Assembly (NCBI GenBank): GCA_946411385.1
Contig: CAMKDV010000001.1
Location: forward strand, 124,001-188,000
DNA length: 64,000 nt
Direction: 5' to 3'
DNA from: an uncultured Bacteroidales bacterium
GTDB taxonomy: Bacteria; Bacteroidota; Bacteroidia; Bacteroidales; Paludibacteraceae
In this document: positions 33,704 through 44,600 of the stretch, in pieces
How positions within the stretch are numbered: position 1 is the stretch's first letter
How the letters are laid out: each line of letters starts with the position of its first letter
The notes under the pieces: generated by a model
Seen by the model: the letters and a program-made list of their open reading frames with translations, nothing else
Databases searched by the model: none
What the model was told of the DNA's origin: nothing
Program-made: the position numbers and the translations under genes

Positions 33704-35799
33704 AAAAATCAATTATTTTAAGTACAATCGCAATGGCTATGCTTGCATGTACATCAACCAACCCACTGCTTGAGCAGCCTGCCACGCCGTTTGGTGTGCC
33801 GGCGTTCGACCAAGTGAAGATTGAACATTACCTCCCTGCTTTCGAGGAGGCTATCCGTCAGAACAAAGCCGAGATTGACGCTATCGTCAACGACGGACAA
33901 GCGGCTACGTTTGAGAATACGATCGTTGCTCTTGACCGTAGCGGTCTGCTGCTGGACCGCGTGACGGGTGTGTTCTTCAATGTGTTGGAAGCCGACGGCA
34001 ACGATGAGATGGATGCCATTGCCGAGCAAGTCAGCCCGATGCTGTCCGAACTGTCGTCATACATCATTCTGAACGATGCTCTGTTCGAGCGCGTCAAAGC
34101 TGTATATGACCGGCGCGACCAGTTGGATCTCACGCCCGAGCAGATGCGTCTGCTTACCGAGACCTACAAGAGCTTTGCCGACAACGGTGCCAACCTGCCT
34201 GCCGACAAGAAAGAGCGTCTGAAAGCCATCAACGAGGAACTGGGACTGCTGTCGTTGCAGTTTGGCAGGAACGTGGTGGCTGAGACCAACAGCGATGATG
34301 TCAAGCGCTTCATCACTGACGAGAATGAGTTGAAAGGTCTGCCTGAGAGCGCCAAAGCCGCTGCAGCTGAAGAAGCTGCCGCAGCCGGTCATCCGGGCGA
34401 GTGGCTGTTCACGCCCAAGCGTACATCGTTTACGCCGGTACTGCAGTATTGCGAGAACCGCGAGCTGCGCAAACAGCTGCTCATGGATTATACTACCCGT
34501 GGCAATCACGAGAACACCAATGACAACAAAGCGGTCATCATCCGTGAGATGGAGTTGCGTATAGAGAAAGCTAAGCTGTTCGGTTTTGACAATCCTGCCG
34601 ATTATATCCTCCAGGACTGCATGGCAAAAAACCATCAGACCGTCGACGCTTTCCTACAGTCTGTTTGGGCTCCGTCGCTGGCGGCAGCCAAGCGTGAGGC
34701 AGCCGAACTGCAGAAGTTGCTTGACCAGGACATGCCGGGCGAGAAACTTCAGCCCTGGGATTGGTGGTATTATGCCGAGAAACTGCGCAAGGCCAAATAT
34801 GCGCTGGACGAAGAAGAACTCAAGCCGTATTTCGAACTGAGCAATGTGCGTCGCGGTGCTTTTGGCGTGGCTACGAAGCTGTATGGCTTACAGTTTGAGC
34901 CGCTGCAAGGAATGCCGGTATACAATCCCGAAGTGGAGGTATTCAAGGTAACGGAAGCTGATGGTACGCTGGTAGGTATTCTTTATACAGATTATTTCCC
35001 GCGTGCAGGCAAGCGCCCGGGCGCATGGATGAACCAAATCTTGCCGCAGTATATTGATGCCGAAGGTGTCGACCATCGTCCGGTAATCATCAATGTGGGT
35101 AACTTCAACAAGCCTACCGCAGGCAATCCTTCCCTGTTGTCGATGGATGATGTGGAGACACTGTTCCATGAGTTCGGTCACGCCCTGCACGGCCTGATGA
35201 GCAAGGCGCACTACAAGAGCCTGAGCGGTACGAATACTCCGCGCGACTTCGTCGAACTGCCCAGCCAGTTTATGGAGAACTATGCTTATGAGCCTGAGGT
35301 GCTGAAGACCTACGCTTTCCATTATCAGACAGGTGAGGTTATTCCTGACGAACTCATCGCCAAGATTAATGCTGCCGGTAAGTTCAACCAGGGCTTCGTT
35401 ACCACTGAACTGCTGTCGGCTTCTATCCTCGATATGGATTTCCACGAGCTGACTACGGCAGAAGGACTGGATGTCAACGCCTTTGAGGCAGCAAGCCTGG
35501 AGAAGATGAATATGATTGACGAGATCATTGTGCGCTATCGTCCTACTTTCTACAACCATATCTTCACCACGGGCTACGAGGCCGGTTACTACAGCTATAC
35601 TTGGTCGGCCGTGCTTGATGCCGACGCATTTGCAGCCTTCAAGGAGACGGGCAACCTGTTTGAACCTACTACCGCTGCACGCTTCCGTCATCTGCTGGAG
35701 CAGGGCGGTACGCGCGATGCACAGGAGCTGTATATCGAGTTCCGAGGCAAAGAGGCTGATCCGCAACATCTGCTTCGTCGCAAAGGCTTCATTGATTAA
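33700..35799 (+). CDS. dcp: M3-family peptidyl-dipeptidase (Dcp-like), lipoprotein
   Basis: A 699-residue zinc peptidase with lipoprotein-type signal MKKSIILSTIAMAMLACTS. It has the M3 body ATPFGVPAFDQVKIEHYLPAFE and the catalytic motif HEFGHALHGLMS (HExxH variant HEFGH, about residues 489-493), then DFVELPSQFMENY and YSYTWSAVLDADAFAAF. Dcp enzymes cut C-terminal dipeptides from short peptides. The signal indicates a periplasmic, membrane-bound form. The start overlaps the AsmA stop by 4 bp, so translation is coupled. Confidence 0.92.
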   Translation: MKKSIILSTIAMAMLACTSTNPLLEQPATPFGVPAFDQVKIEHYLPAFEEAIRQNKAEIDAIVNDGQAATFENTIVALDRSGLLLDRVTGVFFNVLEADGNDEMDAIAEQVSPMLSELSSYIILNDALFERVKAVYDRRDQLDLTPEQMRLLTETYKSFADNGANLPADKKERLKAINEELGLLSLQFGRNVVAETNSDDVKRFITDENELKGLPESAKAAAAEEAAAAGHPGEWLFTPKRTSFTPVLQYCENRELRKQLLMDYTTRGNHENTNDNKAVIIREMELRIEKAKLFGFDNPADYILQDCMAKNHQTVDAFLQSVWAPSLAAAKREAAELQKLLDQDMPGEKLQPWDWWYYAEKLRKAKYALDEEELKPYFELSNVRRGAFGVATKLYGLQFEPLQGMPVYNPEVEVFKVTEADGTLVGILYTDYFPRAGKRPGAWMNQILPQYIDAEGVDHRPVIINVGNFNKPTAGNPSLLSMDDVETLFHEFGHALHGLMSKAHYKSLSGTNTPRDFVELPSQFMENYAYEPEVLKTYAFHYQTGEVIPDELIAKINAAGKFNQGFVTTELLSASILDMDFHELTTAEGLDVNAFEAASLEKMNMIDEIIVRYRPTFYNHIFTTGYEAGYYSYTWSAVLDADAFAAFKETGNLFEPTTAARFRHLLEQGGTRDAQELYIEFRGKEADPQHLLRRKGFID

Positions 35800-35805
35800 C
35801 AGACC

Positions 35806-36726
35806 TTGAAGTATTTTCTGCGCCATATAACCCAAATGTCTCTGTTGCCGGCAGTATTGCTGGCAATGGGGGCATTGGCGTTGTGGGTGCCGGACTACCG
35901 GTCTGCGCCTGAACGGTGGCACGAACTGCTGCTTACCCAGTTGGTGCTTATCGCCAACGCTATTATGCTTTCCGCCTTGCTCTATCAAGGCAAGGCTTCA
36001 CGCTCGTTCACGGCACTGCCTGTACCCTTGATGATTTTTACCGTAGCAGCCTTGCCACAATTGCGCAGCGGATGGTTGCTGCAATTGTGGATAGGCGTAT
36101 TGCTGCTTTTCCTCTTCACGATGCAGCAGTTGGCGGACAATCAGCCTCCCAACGGGTATGTCTTCTTTTTCTCGCTGGTGTTGTGCATCCTCTCGCTATG
36201 GTTGCCTGACGCGCTGTGGTGTATCGTCTATCTGTGGGCTGTGGTGCTGATGATGGGCGCGTTCTCGTTGCGCACTATCATGGCTTCTGCTATTGCTATG
36301 GCGGTCTTTGTCTTCTATTACCGGATAGCCGGCTTTTTCGGCTGGTCGATGGAGTGGGGATGTTCTTCGCTGCTGTCCCGCTCGTGGCTGGCAACCGTCA
36401 TGCCTCTCCATGACACGATAGCCATTGCCTTCGTACTTGTAGCTACCTTCGCCATCACCTTTGCTGCTTTCCGTCGCAGCTTGTACGGTTTTATCAGCAC
36501 CCGAATGCTGCTTTACCATTGCGTGATGCTTTATCTGATTGTCACCCCGCTGGTGTTGTTATGCCGCCCTGACGGCGGAGGTATCCATGCTTTGCTGGCT
36601 ATTGCCACTCCGGCAGTGACGAGCATCTATCTGCTACAAAAAGAAAGTGAATCACGCGGAATCACTTTCATTCTGTATATCATTGGGGCGCTGGCTTTGT
36701 ATGCGCCGACAAATCTTTTCTTCTAA
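35806..36726 (+). CDS. Polytopic membrane protein, DUF6427-like
   Basis: A 306-residue protein with about 9 hydrophobic helices (LLPAVLLAMGALALWV, LLTQLVLIANAIMLSALLY, YVFFFSLVLCILSLWLP, and so on). Size, spacing and the N-terminal YFLRHITQ fit the DUF6427 group of Bacteroidota membrane proteins, whose function is unknown. I use TTG 35806 as start because it gives the full first helix and lies 7 bp after the previous stop. ATG 35836 is the alternative. Its 3' end overlaps the convergent response-regulator gene by 4 bp. Confidence 0.65.
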   Translation: MKYFLRHITQMSLLPAVLLAMGALALWVPDYRSAPERWHELLLTQLVLIANAIMLSALLYQGKASRSFTALPVPLMIFTVAALPQLRSGWLLQLWIGVLLLFLFTMQQLADNQPPNGYVFFFSLVLCILSLWLPDALWCIVYLWAVVLMMGAFSLRTIMASAIAMAVFVFYYRIAGFFGWSMEWGCSSLLSRSWLATVMPLHDTIAIAFVLVATFAITFAAFRRSLYGFISTRMLLYHCVMLYLIVTPLVLLCRPDGGGIHALLAIATPAVTSIYLLQKESESRGITFILYIIGALALYAPTNLFF

Positions 36727-37415
36727 CTTATTTGTATCAGTTTGTATCCCTTGCCATGCACGCTCTGGATGGCTACTTGTGTACCGTTCAGGTAGTTGCG
36801 CAGGTGGTTGATATATACGCTCAGACTCCGGCTGGCAAAATATGTATCGCGCGACCATAGCGTACGCAGAATATAGTTGCGCTCCACCAGTTCGTTTTTT
36901 CTCCGGCACAAGATAAGCAGCACGTCATTCTCGCGGGCTGTCAGACGGTGGCTGCCCAGCGTCTGGCTGAGCGAATCGAAACGGATGCCGTTGCCCAGGT
37001 CAAACTCCACCTCTTGATTGCGCTGCTTGATGATACACCGCCGCTGGATAGCTTTTATCTTGTATACAAGGATGTCTATCGGGCAGGGTTTGGTCAGGTA
37101 CTCGTCGCAGCCCAACTGATAGGCGCGGATGATATCTTCCGTTGCCTTGCGTTCGGTCAGGAAGATGAAGGGAATCTCACTACCCGAACCGCGTATCTCG
37201 TCCAGCAGTTCCAGACCGTTCATCTTGGGCATGTTGATGTCCGACAGGCAGAGGTCAAAATGCTCCTGACGGAACATCTCCAAGGCAGTCTCACCGTCCG
37301 TACAATATTCCACTTCGTATCCCAGCCGGCGCAGGTACTCTGCCAGCAGGCCTCCCAGACTCAGATCATCCTCACATAGGAGAATGCGTGTGCGTATCTC
37401 TTTCTCTTCTATCAT
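36723..37415 (-). CDS. OmpR-family response regulator
   Basis: A 230-residue protein. The receiver domain has acidic pair Glu15-Asp16-Asp17 (LLCEDD), phospho-acceptor Asp59 in CLSDINMPKMNG, Thr87 in FLTERKA and Lys109 in YLTKPC. A winged-helix DNA-binding domain covers about 133-228 (LTARENDVLLILCRRKNELVERNYIL ... SLSVYINHLRNYLNG ... SVHGKGYKLI). No histidine kinase lies beside it, so it is an orphan, similar in type to RprY of Bacteroides. It is convergent with the membrane-protein gene. Confidence 0.88.
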   Translation of the reverse strand: MIEEKEIRTRILLCEDDLSLGGLLAEYLRRLGYEVEYCTDGETALEMFRQEHFDLCLSDINMPKMNGLELLDEIRGSGSEIPFIFLTERKATEDIIRAYQLGCDEYLTKPCPIDILVYKIKAIQRRCIIKQRNQEVEFDLGNGIRFDSLSQTLGSHRLTARENDVLLILCRRKNELVERNYILRTLWSRDTYFASRSLSVYINHLRNYLNGTQVAIQSVHGKGYKLIQIS

Positions 37416-37569
37416 AAGCGTCGGTTTTGTCCCAGTGTTTAGGGCAAATGTCGTATATATTTTTTAATAGTTTTTGCTGTTTTCTATACATTTTTTAACA
37501 CAACAATTTCCGTGCCAAACTTTTTTAATAATTCAATTGCATGTTTTTTTCAAAAAAATGCCTTCATCT

Positions 37570-37601
37570 ATTGGAAATATGAAAAAAAAGTTGTAACTTT
37601 G
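37570..37601 (+). promoter_or_regulatory. Promoter of the asparaginase gene
   Basis: ATTG (37570-37573), 20 nt, TAACTTTG (37594-37601), 21 nt before the ATG at 37623. It rules out the longer in-frame start near 37512. Confidence 0.7.
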
Positions 37602-37622
37602 TATCGTTTTTCTTTCGTAGGT

Positions 37623-38663
37623 ATGAAACGCATATTAGTTATCCTTACCGGCGGCACTATTTGTATGGTGCGTCATCCGCAGAGCGGCGCGTTGTGTCCA
37701 GCGGATGTTGAGACCTTCAAAGCCTATGTGCCGGAGATCTTTGCCGGAGATATCCGGGTGGAGATGTTGCCGTTCAACCCGCTGATCGATTCGTCGGACA
37801 TCAGTCCCGAGAACTGGGTAAAGATGGCAACTACCGTGGCTGACCACTACGCCAATTATGACGGTTTTGTCATTCTCCACGGCACGGATACGATGTCCTA
37901 TTCCGCTTCGGCACTTTCGTTTATGCTGGAGAACCTGGCTAAGCCTGTGGTATTTACCGGAGCACAATTGCCGGTAGGTGTATTGCGCTCGGATGCGAAA
38001 GAGAACCTGCTTACCGCCATCGAGATTGCTGCGGCTACGAATGCTGCCGGCAAGGCTATGGTGCCCGAGGTGACGGTATTTTTTGAGGATAGCCTGTTCC
38101 GCGCCAACCGCACTACCAAAAAGAATGCCGAGCGGTTTGAGGCGTTCGACTCGTTCAACTATCCCTCGCTGGCCAAGGCGGGCGTACATATCCAGTACCG
38201 TACCAACTGTATCCGCTATCCGCACGACAATTTCCCCTTGTTCACCCATCTGCATACCTGTACCGATGTGGCGGTGCTCAAGCTCTTCCCGGGTATCAAC
38301 GAGACGGTCGTGCGTGCCGTGCTCGATACGCCTAACCTGCGCGGTTTGGTGCTGGAAACCTACGGCTCGGGCAATGCTCCTTCGGCACACTGGCTCTACC
38401 AAGCGCTCAAGCAGGCTACGGACAAAGGTATCATCATCGTCAACAAAACGCAATGCTCCATGGGATCGGTGGACATGGGGCAGTACGAAGTGGCGCAAAA
38501 CCTGCTGAAAGCAGGCGTGCTGTCGGGGTATGATATTACCACGGAAGCATTGCTCACCAAGATGATGACTCTGTTTGGCGAGAACCCCGACAATCCCGAA
38601 AAAGTCAAACATCTGCTCCAAACGCCTATTGCCGGCGAGATGACTATACCCTATCAAGGATAA
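37623..38663 (+). CDS. ansA: Type I L-asparaginase
   Basis: A 346-residue protein with the N-terminal catalytic TGGTI motif (RILVILTGGTICMV, Thr12) and the second active motif FVILHGTDTMSYSASALSFML, followed by KPVVFTGAQLPVGVLRSDAKENL. There is no signal peptide, so it is a cytoplasmic type I enzyme hydrolysing asparagine to aspartate and ammonia. Start fixed by the promoter. The C-terminal domain contains LRGLVLETYGSGNAP, typical of the family. Confidence 0.93.
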   Translation: MKRILVILTGGTICMVRHPQSGALCPADVETFKAYVPEIFAGDIRVEMLPFNPLIDSSDISPENWVKMATTVADHYANYDGFVILHGTDTMSYSASALSFMLENLAKPVVFTGAQLPVGVLRSDAKENLLTAIEIAAATNAAGKAMVPEVTVFFEDSLFRANRTTKKNAERFEAFDSFNYPSLAKAGVHIQYRTNCIRYPHDNFPLFTHLHTCTDVAVLKLFPGINETVVRAVLDTPNLRGLVLETYGSGNAPSAHWLYQALKQATDKGIIIVNKTQCSMGSVDMGQYEVAQNLLKAGVLSGYDITTEALLTKMMTLFGENPDNPEKVKHLLQTPIAGEMTIPYQG

Positions 38664-38705
38664 ATAAACAAACAATAAAATATAACTAACAATCATTGCA
38701 TCAGA

Positions 38706-38823
38706 TTCATTCAGGGAGTTTGCGCTTTGGCGCATTCTGAGAATTAAACCTGTTGTCCGACGGCAAGACGTTCTTGCCTAAAGACTACGAACCTGGGCAG
38801 GTAATGCTGCTAAGGGAAATGAA
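38706..38823 (+). promoter_or_regulatory. TPP riboswitch (THI box)
   Basis: The conserved thi-box segments TCAGGGAG (38711 on), TTCTGAGA (38735-38742), ACCTGTTG, and then ACCTGGGCAGGTAATGCTGC and AAGGGAA (38791-38818) are all present. P1 pairs TTCATT (38706-38711) with AATGAA (38818-38823), so the start codon of the receptor gene is inside the ligand-stabilised stem. It should switch off translation when thiamine pyrophosphate is plentiful. Confidence 0.9.
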
Positions 38824-41155
38824 AAAACTACAACAATGTATCAGCCATTCATGGCTGATGATCCTTCTCCTCATCGTAGGCGGACATGCTTCCGCTCAGT
38901 CAGACAACGACACGCTCACTATCCTCATGCGTACCATGGAGGATATACAGGTCACTGCCGAGCGTGTGCAACAAACTACCGCCACCCATCAGACGCTCAA
39001 GGCGGAAGAGCTGCAAATAGAGAACATAGGCCAGAACCTGCCGTTCCTGCTGCTCAACATCCCCGCCTTGCAAGTCACTACCGACGATGGTCTGGGTGTC
39101 GGTTACACCTATTTCCGTATACGCGGTACCGACCACACGCGCATCAACATGACCGTTAATGATGTGCCGCTCAACGACAGCGAGAGCCAGACCGTCTTCT
39201 GGGTGAACATGACCGACATGGTTTCGTCGCTCAGTTCGGTGGATGTCCAGCGCGGTGTGGGCACCTCCACCAACGGCGTTTCATCGTTTGGCGCCAGCCT
39301 GAATATGCAGACGCGTCAGGAGGAACGCAGCCACGTGGAGCTGGCGTTCAACGGAGGTATGTACAACACTTTCCGCGAGATGATCAGCGCCCATGTCATC
39401 CTTCCCAGTAATATGCGCGTGAATGCGCGATTCTCCAAGGTGAACTCCGACGGCTTCCTCTACCGCGCCAAGTCTGACCTCTACTCCTACTATGCCGATT
39501 TCGGCTATGAAGGGGAGCGCTCGTCACTGTTTATCCGCTTCTTTGGCGGGCAGGAACATACCGGTATGGGCTGGGACGGTGTGGATTATAATACCGCCTA
39601 CGGCATCAACGGCGCTGACAGGCGCTACAACCCTTCGGGCGAATATATCGACAAGGACGGCAACCTCTGCTACTACGCCAACCAGACCGACAACTATACC
39701 CAGCAACATGCACAGATTGAGTTCAACCATCGCGTGAATGCCAACTGGCGGCTGAGCGCCACGGCGCATTATACCTACGGCGGAGGCTACTACGAGCAGT
39801 ACGAGGATAAGGCACTGAAGTATTTCGGTCTGATGCCGTACTACGATAATGCCGGCAACAAAGTGAAAAAGACCGACGGCATCTACCGCAAGCAGCTGGC
39901 CAACCATTATGCCGGAGCTATCTTCACCGCCAAGTATACCAGCGAGGCGGTACAGGCACAGCTGGGTGCTGCAGCATCGCATTATATAGGCAACCATTTC
40001 GGTAATCTGCTCTGGGTGAGCGATTCGCTCTATTCGCAGCAGTTGCCGTATGCGTACGAGTATTACCGGTCGAAAAGCCATAAGACCGATGCCAACATCT
40101 TCGGCAAGGTCAACTGGAACATCATCCATCGCGCCAAAGAGAAGCTGTCGCTCTACGGCGATTTGCAGTACCGCTTCATCCGCTATCAGATGAACGGCAT
40201 CAATGCCGATGCACTGAAGGAACATGCCGATGACAAGAACCTCATCGAACTGCCGCTGCTCGTGCATTATCATTTCTTTAACCCCAAAGCCGGCCTGACT
40301 TATCAGAACAATGGTCACATGCTCTATGGCTCCTTTGCCGTGGCGAATCGTGACCCGAGCCGCGACAATTTCACGGAGAATGTGCTTTATGACAAGAGCA
40401 CGAAGACCTACAGCGGCACGATGCCTAAGGCTGAGACGCTCTACGACTACGAGTTGGGATATACCTATTCGCATCCGCGATTCAGCGTGGGAGCTAACTT
40501 CTACTTCATGGACTATACCAACCAGCTCGTGCTCACCGGCCGCATCAACGATGTGGGCAAGCAGACTACCACCAATGTCAAAGACTCCTATCGGATGGGC
40601 GTGGAACTGACGGCCGGCGTGCAGATCGCCCCGTGGATGCGATGGGACGGCAACTGTGTGCTATCGCGCAACAAGATCCTCAACTATACCGAGACCATCA
40701 CGCGCTACGATGCCAACTGGGAATGGGTAGGCGAGGAGCAGGTCTTCTTCCCGCAGACGACTATCGCTTTCTCGCCATCGGTCACGGCAATGTCGCTCTT
40801 CACGTTCAATATAGCAGGCTTCAACGCTACCATCAACACACAGGTCACCGGCAAGCAGTACTTGGATAATACGCAGAACGAGACCGCTGCTCTACGCGCC
40901 TATACTACCACCAACATCGGCCTGAAATACCACATGCCCATCCGCCAATGGGTGGCTGCCAAGAAAGAGCGTGAGGCAAAAGGCTATGTGCCCAATGTCA
41001 CCCTCGTTTGCCAGATCAATAATGTCTTCAACGCCAAATATGCCTCCAACGGTGGCTCCGACTGCTCCTATTTCCAGGACGGTAAAGCATGCTGGCCGTG
41101 GTACTATGCCCAAGCCGGCATCAATGTGCATGCAGGGTTCCGAGTCCTATTCTAA
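38819..41155 (+). CDS. TonB-dependent outer-membrane receptor, thiamine uptake
   Basis: A 778-residue protein with signal peptide MKKLQQCISHSWLMILLLIV. The plug domain has QNLPFLLLNIPALQVTTDDGLGVGYTYFRIRGTDHTRINMTVNDVPLNDSES and VDVQRGVGTSTNGVSSFGAS. A 22-strand barrel follows and ends in a C-terminal aromatic strand (NVHAGFRVLF). No carboxypeptidase-like N-terminal extension is present. The TPP riboswitch over its start marks it as an importer of thiamine or a precursor. The start at 38819 is set by the riboswitch geometry. Confidence 0.9.
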   Translation: MKKLQQCISHSWLMILLLIVGGHASAQSDNDTLTILMRTMEDIQVTAERVQQTTATHQTLKAEELQIENIGQNLPFLLLNIPALQVTTDDGLGVGYTYFRIRGTDHTRINMTVNDVPLNDSESQTVFWVNMTDMVSSLSSVDVQRGVGTSTNGVSSFGASLNMQTRQEERSHVELAFNGGMYNTFREMISAHVILPSNMRVNARFSKVNSDGFLYRAKSDLYSYYADFGYEGERSSLFIRFFGGQEHTGMGWDGVDYNTAYGINGADRRYNPSGEYIDKDGNLCYYANQTDNYTQQHAQIEFNHRVNANWRLSATAHYTYGGGYYEQYEDKALKYFGLMPYYDNAGNKVKKTDGIYRKQLANHYAGAIFTAKYTSEAVQAQLGAAASHYIGNHFGNLLWVSDSLYSQQLPYAYEYYRSKSHKTDANIFGKVNWNIIHRAKEKLSLYGDLQYRFIRYQMNGINADALKEHADDKNLIELPLLVHYHFFNPKAGLTYQNNGHMLYGSFAVANRDPSRDNFTENVLYDKSTKTYSGTMPKAETLYDYELGYTYSHPRFSVGANFYFMDYTNQLVLTGRINDVGKQTTTNVKDSYRMGVELTAGVQIAPWMRWDGNCVLSRNKILNYTETITRYDANWEWVGEEQVFFPQTTIAFSPSVTAMSLFTFNIAGFNATINTQVTGKQYLDNTQNETAALRAYTTTNIGLKYHMPIRQWVAAKKEREAKGYVPNVTLVCQINNVFNAKYASNGGSDCSYFQDGKACWPWYYAQAGINVHAGFRVLF

Positions 41156-41228
41156 TATTTTGGAGCATTTTGGCCAAACAAGGAATTTTTAGATAATATT
41201 GGAAATTTTGGACTAAAAAAGAAATGAA

Positions 41229-41254
41229 GCGGTGCGTCAGTTTTGACGCACCGC
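41229..41254 (-). terminator. Terminator after initiator tRNA
   Basis: GCGGTGCGTCA (41229-41239) and TGACGCACCGC (41244-41254) form a perfect 11-bp stem. On the minus strand a TTCATTTCTTTTTT tract follows. Confidence 0.9.
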
Positions 41255-41258
41255 CTTG

Positions 41259-41330
<72 letters not shown>

Positions 41331-41432
41331 ATATATCATTCATCACGCAACTTGTCATCTGCTCCTCATTTCATCATCCACATTTGGCAACACAAGTGCA
41401 CTTTTTGACTCGTTGCTTGACGAAAGCGAGTG

Positions 41433-41464
41433 CAAAGGTACAACATTATTTTGAAATATGCAAA
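41433..41464 (-). promoter_or_regulatory. Promoter of initiator tRNA
   Basis: Minus strand TTTG (41461-41464), 20 nt, TACCTTTG (41433-41440), then CACTCGC. About 95 nt of leader precede the tRNA. Confidence 0.8.
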
Positions 41465-41500
41465 TTTTTTTGCTTTTTTTTGAAAATAATTGCTTTTTTT

Positions 41501-41532
41501 CTTGCATTTGTCATTTTTATTTTGTATCTTTG
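41501..41532 (+). promoter_or_regulatory. Promoter of secDF
   Basis: CTTG (41501-41504), 20 nt, TATCTTTG (41525-41532), with a leader of about 100 nt to the ATG at 41640. Confidence 0.75.
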
Positions 41533-41639
41533 TATGCTTTTTTCGCGTTATTACGTCCGAAAGTCTGTTTTCGGGCGATGCTTTTAGGCGTTATTGACGC
41601 AGTAAAAACGAAAAAAATAAACAAAATATAAAAGACATT

Positions 41640-44600
41640 ATGCAAAACAAAGGAATTGTAAGGACACTTGCTGTATTGCTCTTCTTGGTTTGTGCTTTCT
41701 ACCTGTCGTTTTCGTTTGTGATCCGTCACTACGACAAGCAGGCTAAGGAGTACGCTGCCGGCGATGCAGTAAGGGAGTACTACTATTTGGACTCAATTGC
41801 TCCGCAGAAGGTGTGGTTTGGCTACACGTTGAAAGAGTGCCGCGAGAAAGAGATCAACCTGGGTCTGGACTTGAAGGGCGGTATGAACGTTACGATGGAG
41901 GTTAGCGTGCCGGATATTCTCCGTGCGCTCAGCGGTTATAATACCTCCGAGAACTTCAACCGCGCTATGGCGCTCGCACAAGAGAAACAAAAATCCAGTG
42001 GCGATGATTTCGTTACGCTGTTCCTCGCTTCGTTCCATGAGGTAGATCCTAATGCCAAGTTGGCTTCGATCTTCTCCACGTTCGAATTGAAGGACAAGGT
42101 TACCACCAGCTCGACGAACGAAGAGGTGGAGCGTGTTATCCGCGAAGAGGTGGAAGGCGCTATCAACAACTCGTTCAACGTGTTGCGTACGCGTATCGAC
42201 CGTTTTGGTGTTGTACAACCCAATATTCAAAAACTTTCTACTTCGGGTCGTATCCTGATCGAGCTTCCGGGTATCAAGGAGCCGGAGCGTGTGCGTAAGC
42301 TGCTCCAAGGTTCGGCTAACCTCGAGTTCTGGGAGACCTACGACTTTGCCGAGATCCTTCCCATGATCTCGCAGATCGACCGCGAGTTCGGTGAGGCTAA
42401 CCTCGCTACCGCTGAGGCTACCGAGCAGAAGGAAGAAGTAAAGGAAGAAAAGAAAGCTGAGAGCGTTGACGATATCGCTGAGGCTATTGCTGCCAACGAC
42501 AGCGCCGAAGCTATGGCTAAAGAGCAGGCTGAAGCTATCGAGAACTACAAGCAGGCTCACCCGCTGTTCTATGTGCTCAATCCGTCTGTTAATCAGGCTG
42601 GTCAGGCTTATCGCGGACCGGTAGTTGGTACGGTGCACTATACCGATACCGCCAAGGTGATGGCTATGCTTACCTCGATGCAGGCTAAGCAGGTTCTGCC
42701 CCGCGAGTTACGCTTCCGCTGGACGGTGAAGGCTATTGACGAGGCGAACTCGCTCTATCAGCTCGTTGCTCTGAAAGCCCAGCGTGACGGTCGTCCGTCG
42801 CTCGAAGGTGACGTTATCACCGACGCACGTGCCGACTTCTCGCAGATAAGCGCCTATGCCAATGTATCCATGTCGATGAACGCTGAGGGCGCCAAGGCTT
42901 GGCAGCGTATCACGAAGGATAATATCGGCAAATCGGTGGCTATCGTATTGGACGGCTTCGTTTATTCGTTCCCGACCGTACAGAACGAGATTGCAGGCGG
43001 CAACTCGCAGATCACGGGTAATTTCACCGTAGAGGAAGCCAAGGACTTGGCTAACACCCTCAAATCCGGTAAGATGCCGGCTCCGGCTCGCATCATCCAA
43101 GAGGATGTAGTTGGTCCGTCGCTGGGTAAGGAAGCTATCACGAGCGGCCTCTGGTCGTTTGCTATCGGCTTTGTCCTGATCCTTCTGTACATGATCTTCT
43201 ACTATGGTCTGATTCCGGGTCTTATTGCCGACTTCGCATTGCTCTGCAACGTCTTCCTGTTGGTAGGTATCTTGTCGTCGTTCTCGGCTGTACTGACGTT
43301 GCCGGGTATAGCAGGTATCGTGCTGACCATGGGTTGCGCCGTCGATGGTAACGTGCTTATCTACGAGCGTATACGTGAGGAACTCAAGGCCGGCAAGAAT
43401 ATGCGTAAGGCTATCGAGGACGGTTTCAAGGGCGCTATCTCCGCTATCGTGGACGCCAATGTCACCTCGTTGCTCACGGGTATCATCCTCGCCGTGTTCG
43501 GTACCGGTCCTATCAAGGGCTTCGCCGTTACCTATATCATCGGTATTATCTCGTCGTTCCTGACCGCTGTGTTCATCACACGTCTGTTGCTCGAGGACTA
43601 CTCGAAGCGCGAGACTGCCAAGGAGCTGCCGTTCACATCGGTTATCACCAAGAACTGGTTCCAGAACATGCATTTCGATTTCGTAGCTGCTCGCCGCTGG
43701 GCTTATCCGTTGGCAGGTGCTATCGTTATCTTTGCCTTGCTCGGCTTGGAGCCGCACATCTTCGGCAAGCTGAACCTTGGTATCGACTTCTCCGGTGGAC
43801 GTAACTATGTCGTTCGCTTCGACCAGCCTATCAATACCCAGGATGTTGAGAAATCGCTGACCGCTGTCTTCTCGGCTGAGAACAAGGAGGGTGAGAACCT
43901 GACGGTACGTGTTATCACCTTCGGTGAGACCAACGACCAGATCCGTATCTCCACGAACTTCCGTATCCACGACAACTCGGAGACGCTGGACGACGAGATT
44001 GAGCAACTCATCTACGAGGGCACGAAGGGCTTCTTTGCCAACGATCTGACGTTCGCAGAGTTCCAGTCCACTCAGGTGAACGAGAACGTAGGTATCATGC
44101 AATCGCAGAAGGTTGGTCCGGCTATCGCCGACGATATCACTACTTCGGCTGTATGGGCTGTGCTCGCTGCATTGGTAGTTATCTTCCTCTACATCTTGAT
44201 CCGTTTCCGCAACTTTGCTTACTCGGTAGGCGCCCTGGTTGCGTTGTTCCACGATACGGTAATCATCCTCGGCTTGTATGCTATTCTGTGGAAGATCATG
44301 CCGTTCTCTATGGAGATCGACCAGGCGTTCATCGCTGCCATCCTGACGGTTATCGGTTATTCGATCAACGATACGGTGGTTATCTTCGACCGCGTTCGTG
44401 AGTACAACAACCTCTACCCGAAGCGTGAGCGCGAGCGCAACATCAACGAGGCATTGAATGCCACGCTGTCACGTACGTTCTCGACCTCTATGTCGACGTT
44501 CATCGTGCTGTTGGCTATCTTCCTCTTCGGTGGTGAGAGCATCCGTGGCTTCGTATTTGCCTTGCTGATGGGTGTGGTTATCGGTACGTTCTCTTCGCTG

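Noticed and set aside
42708..44252. A 514-codon open frame opposite secDF
   Set aside because: It is antisense to a strongly conserved gene and results from codon bias. The protein is low-complexity in charged residues with no motif.
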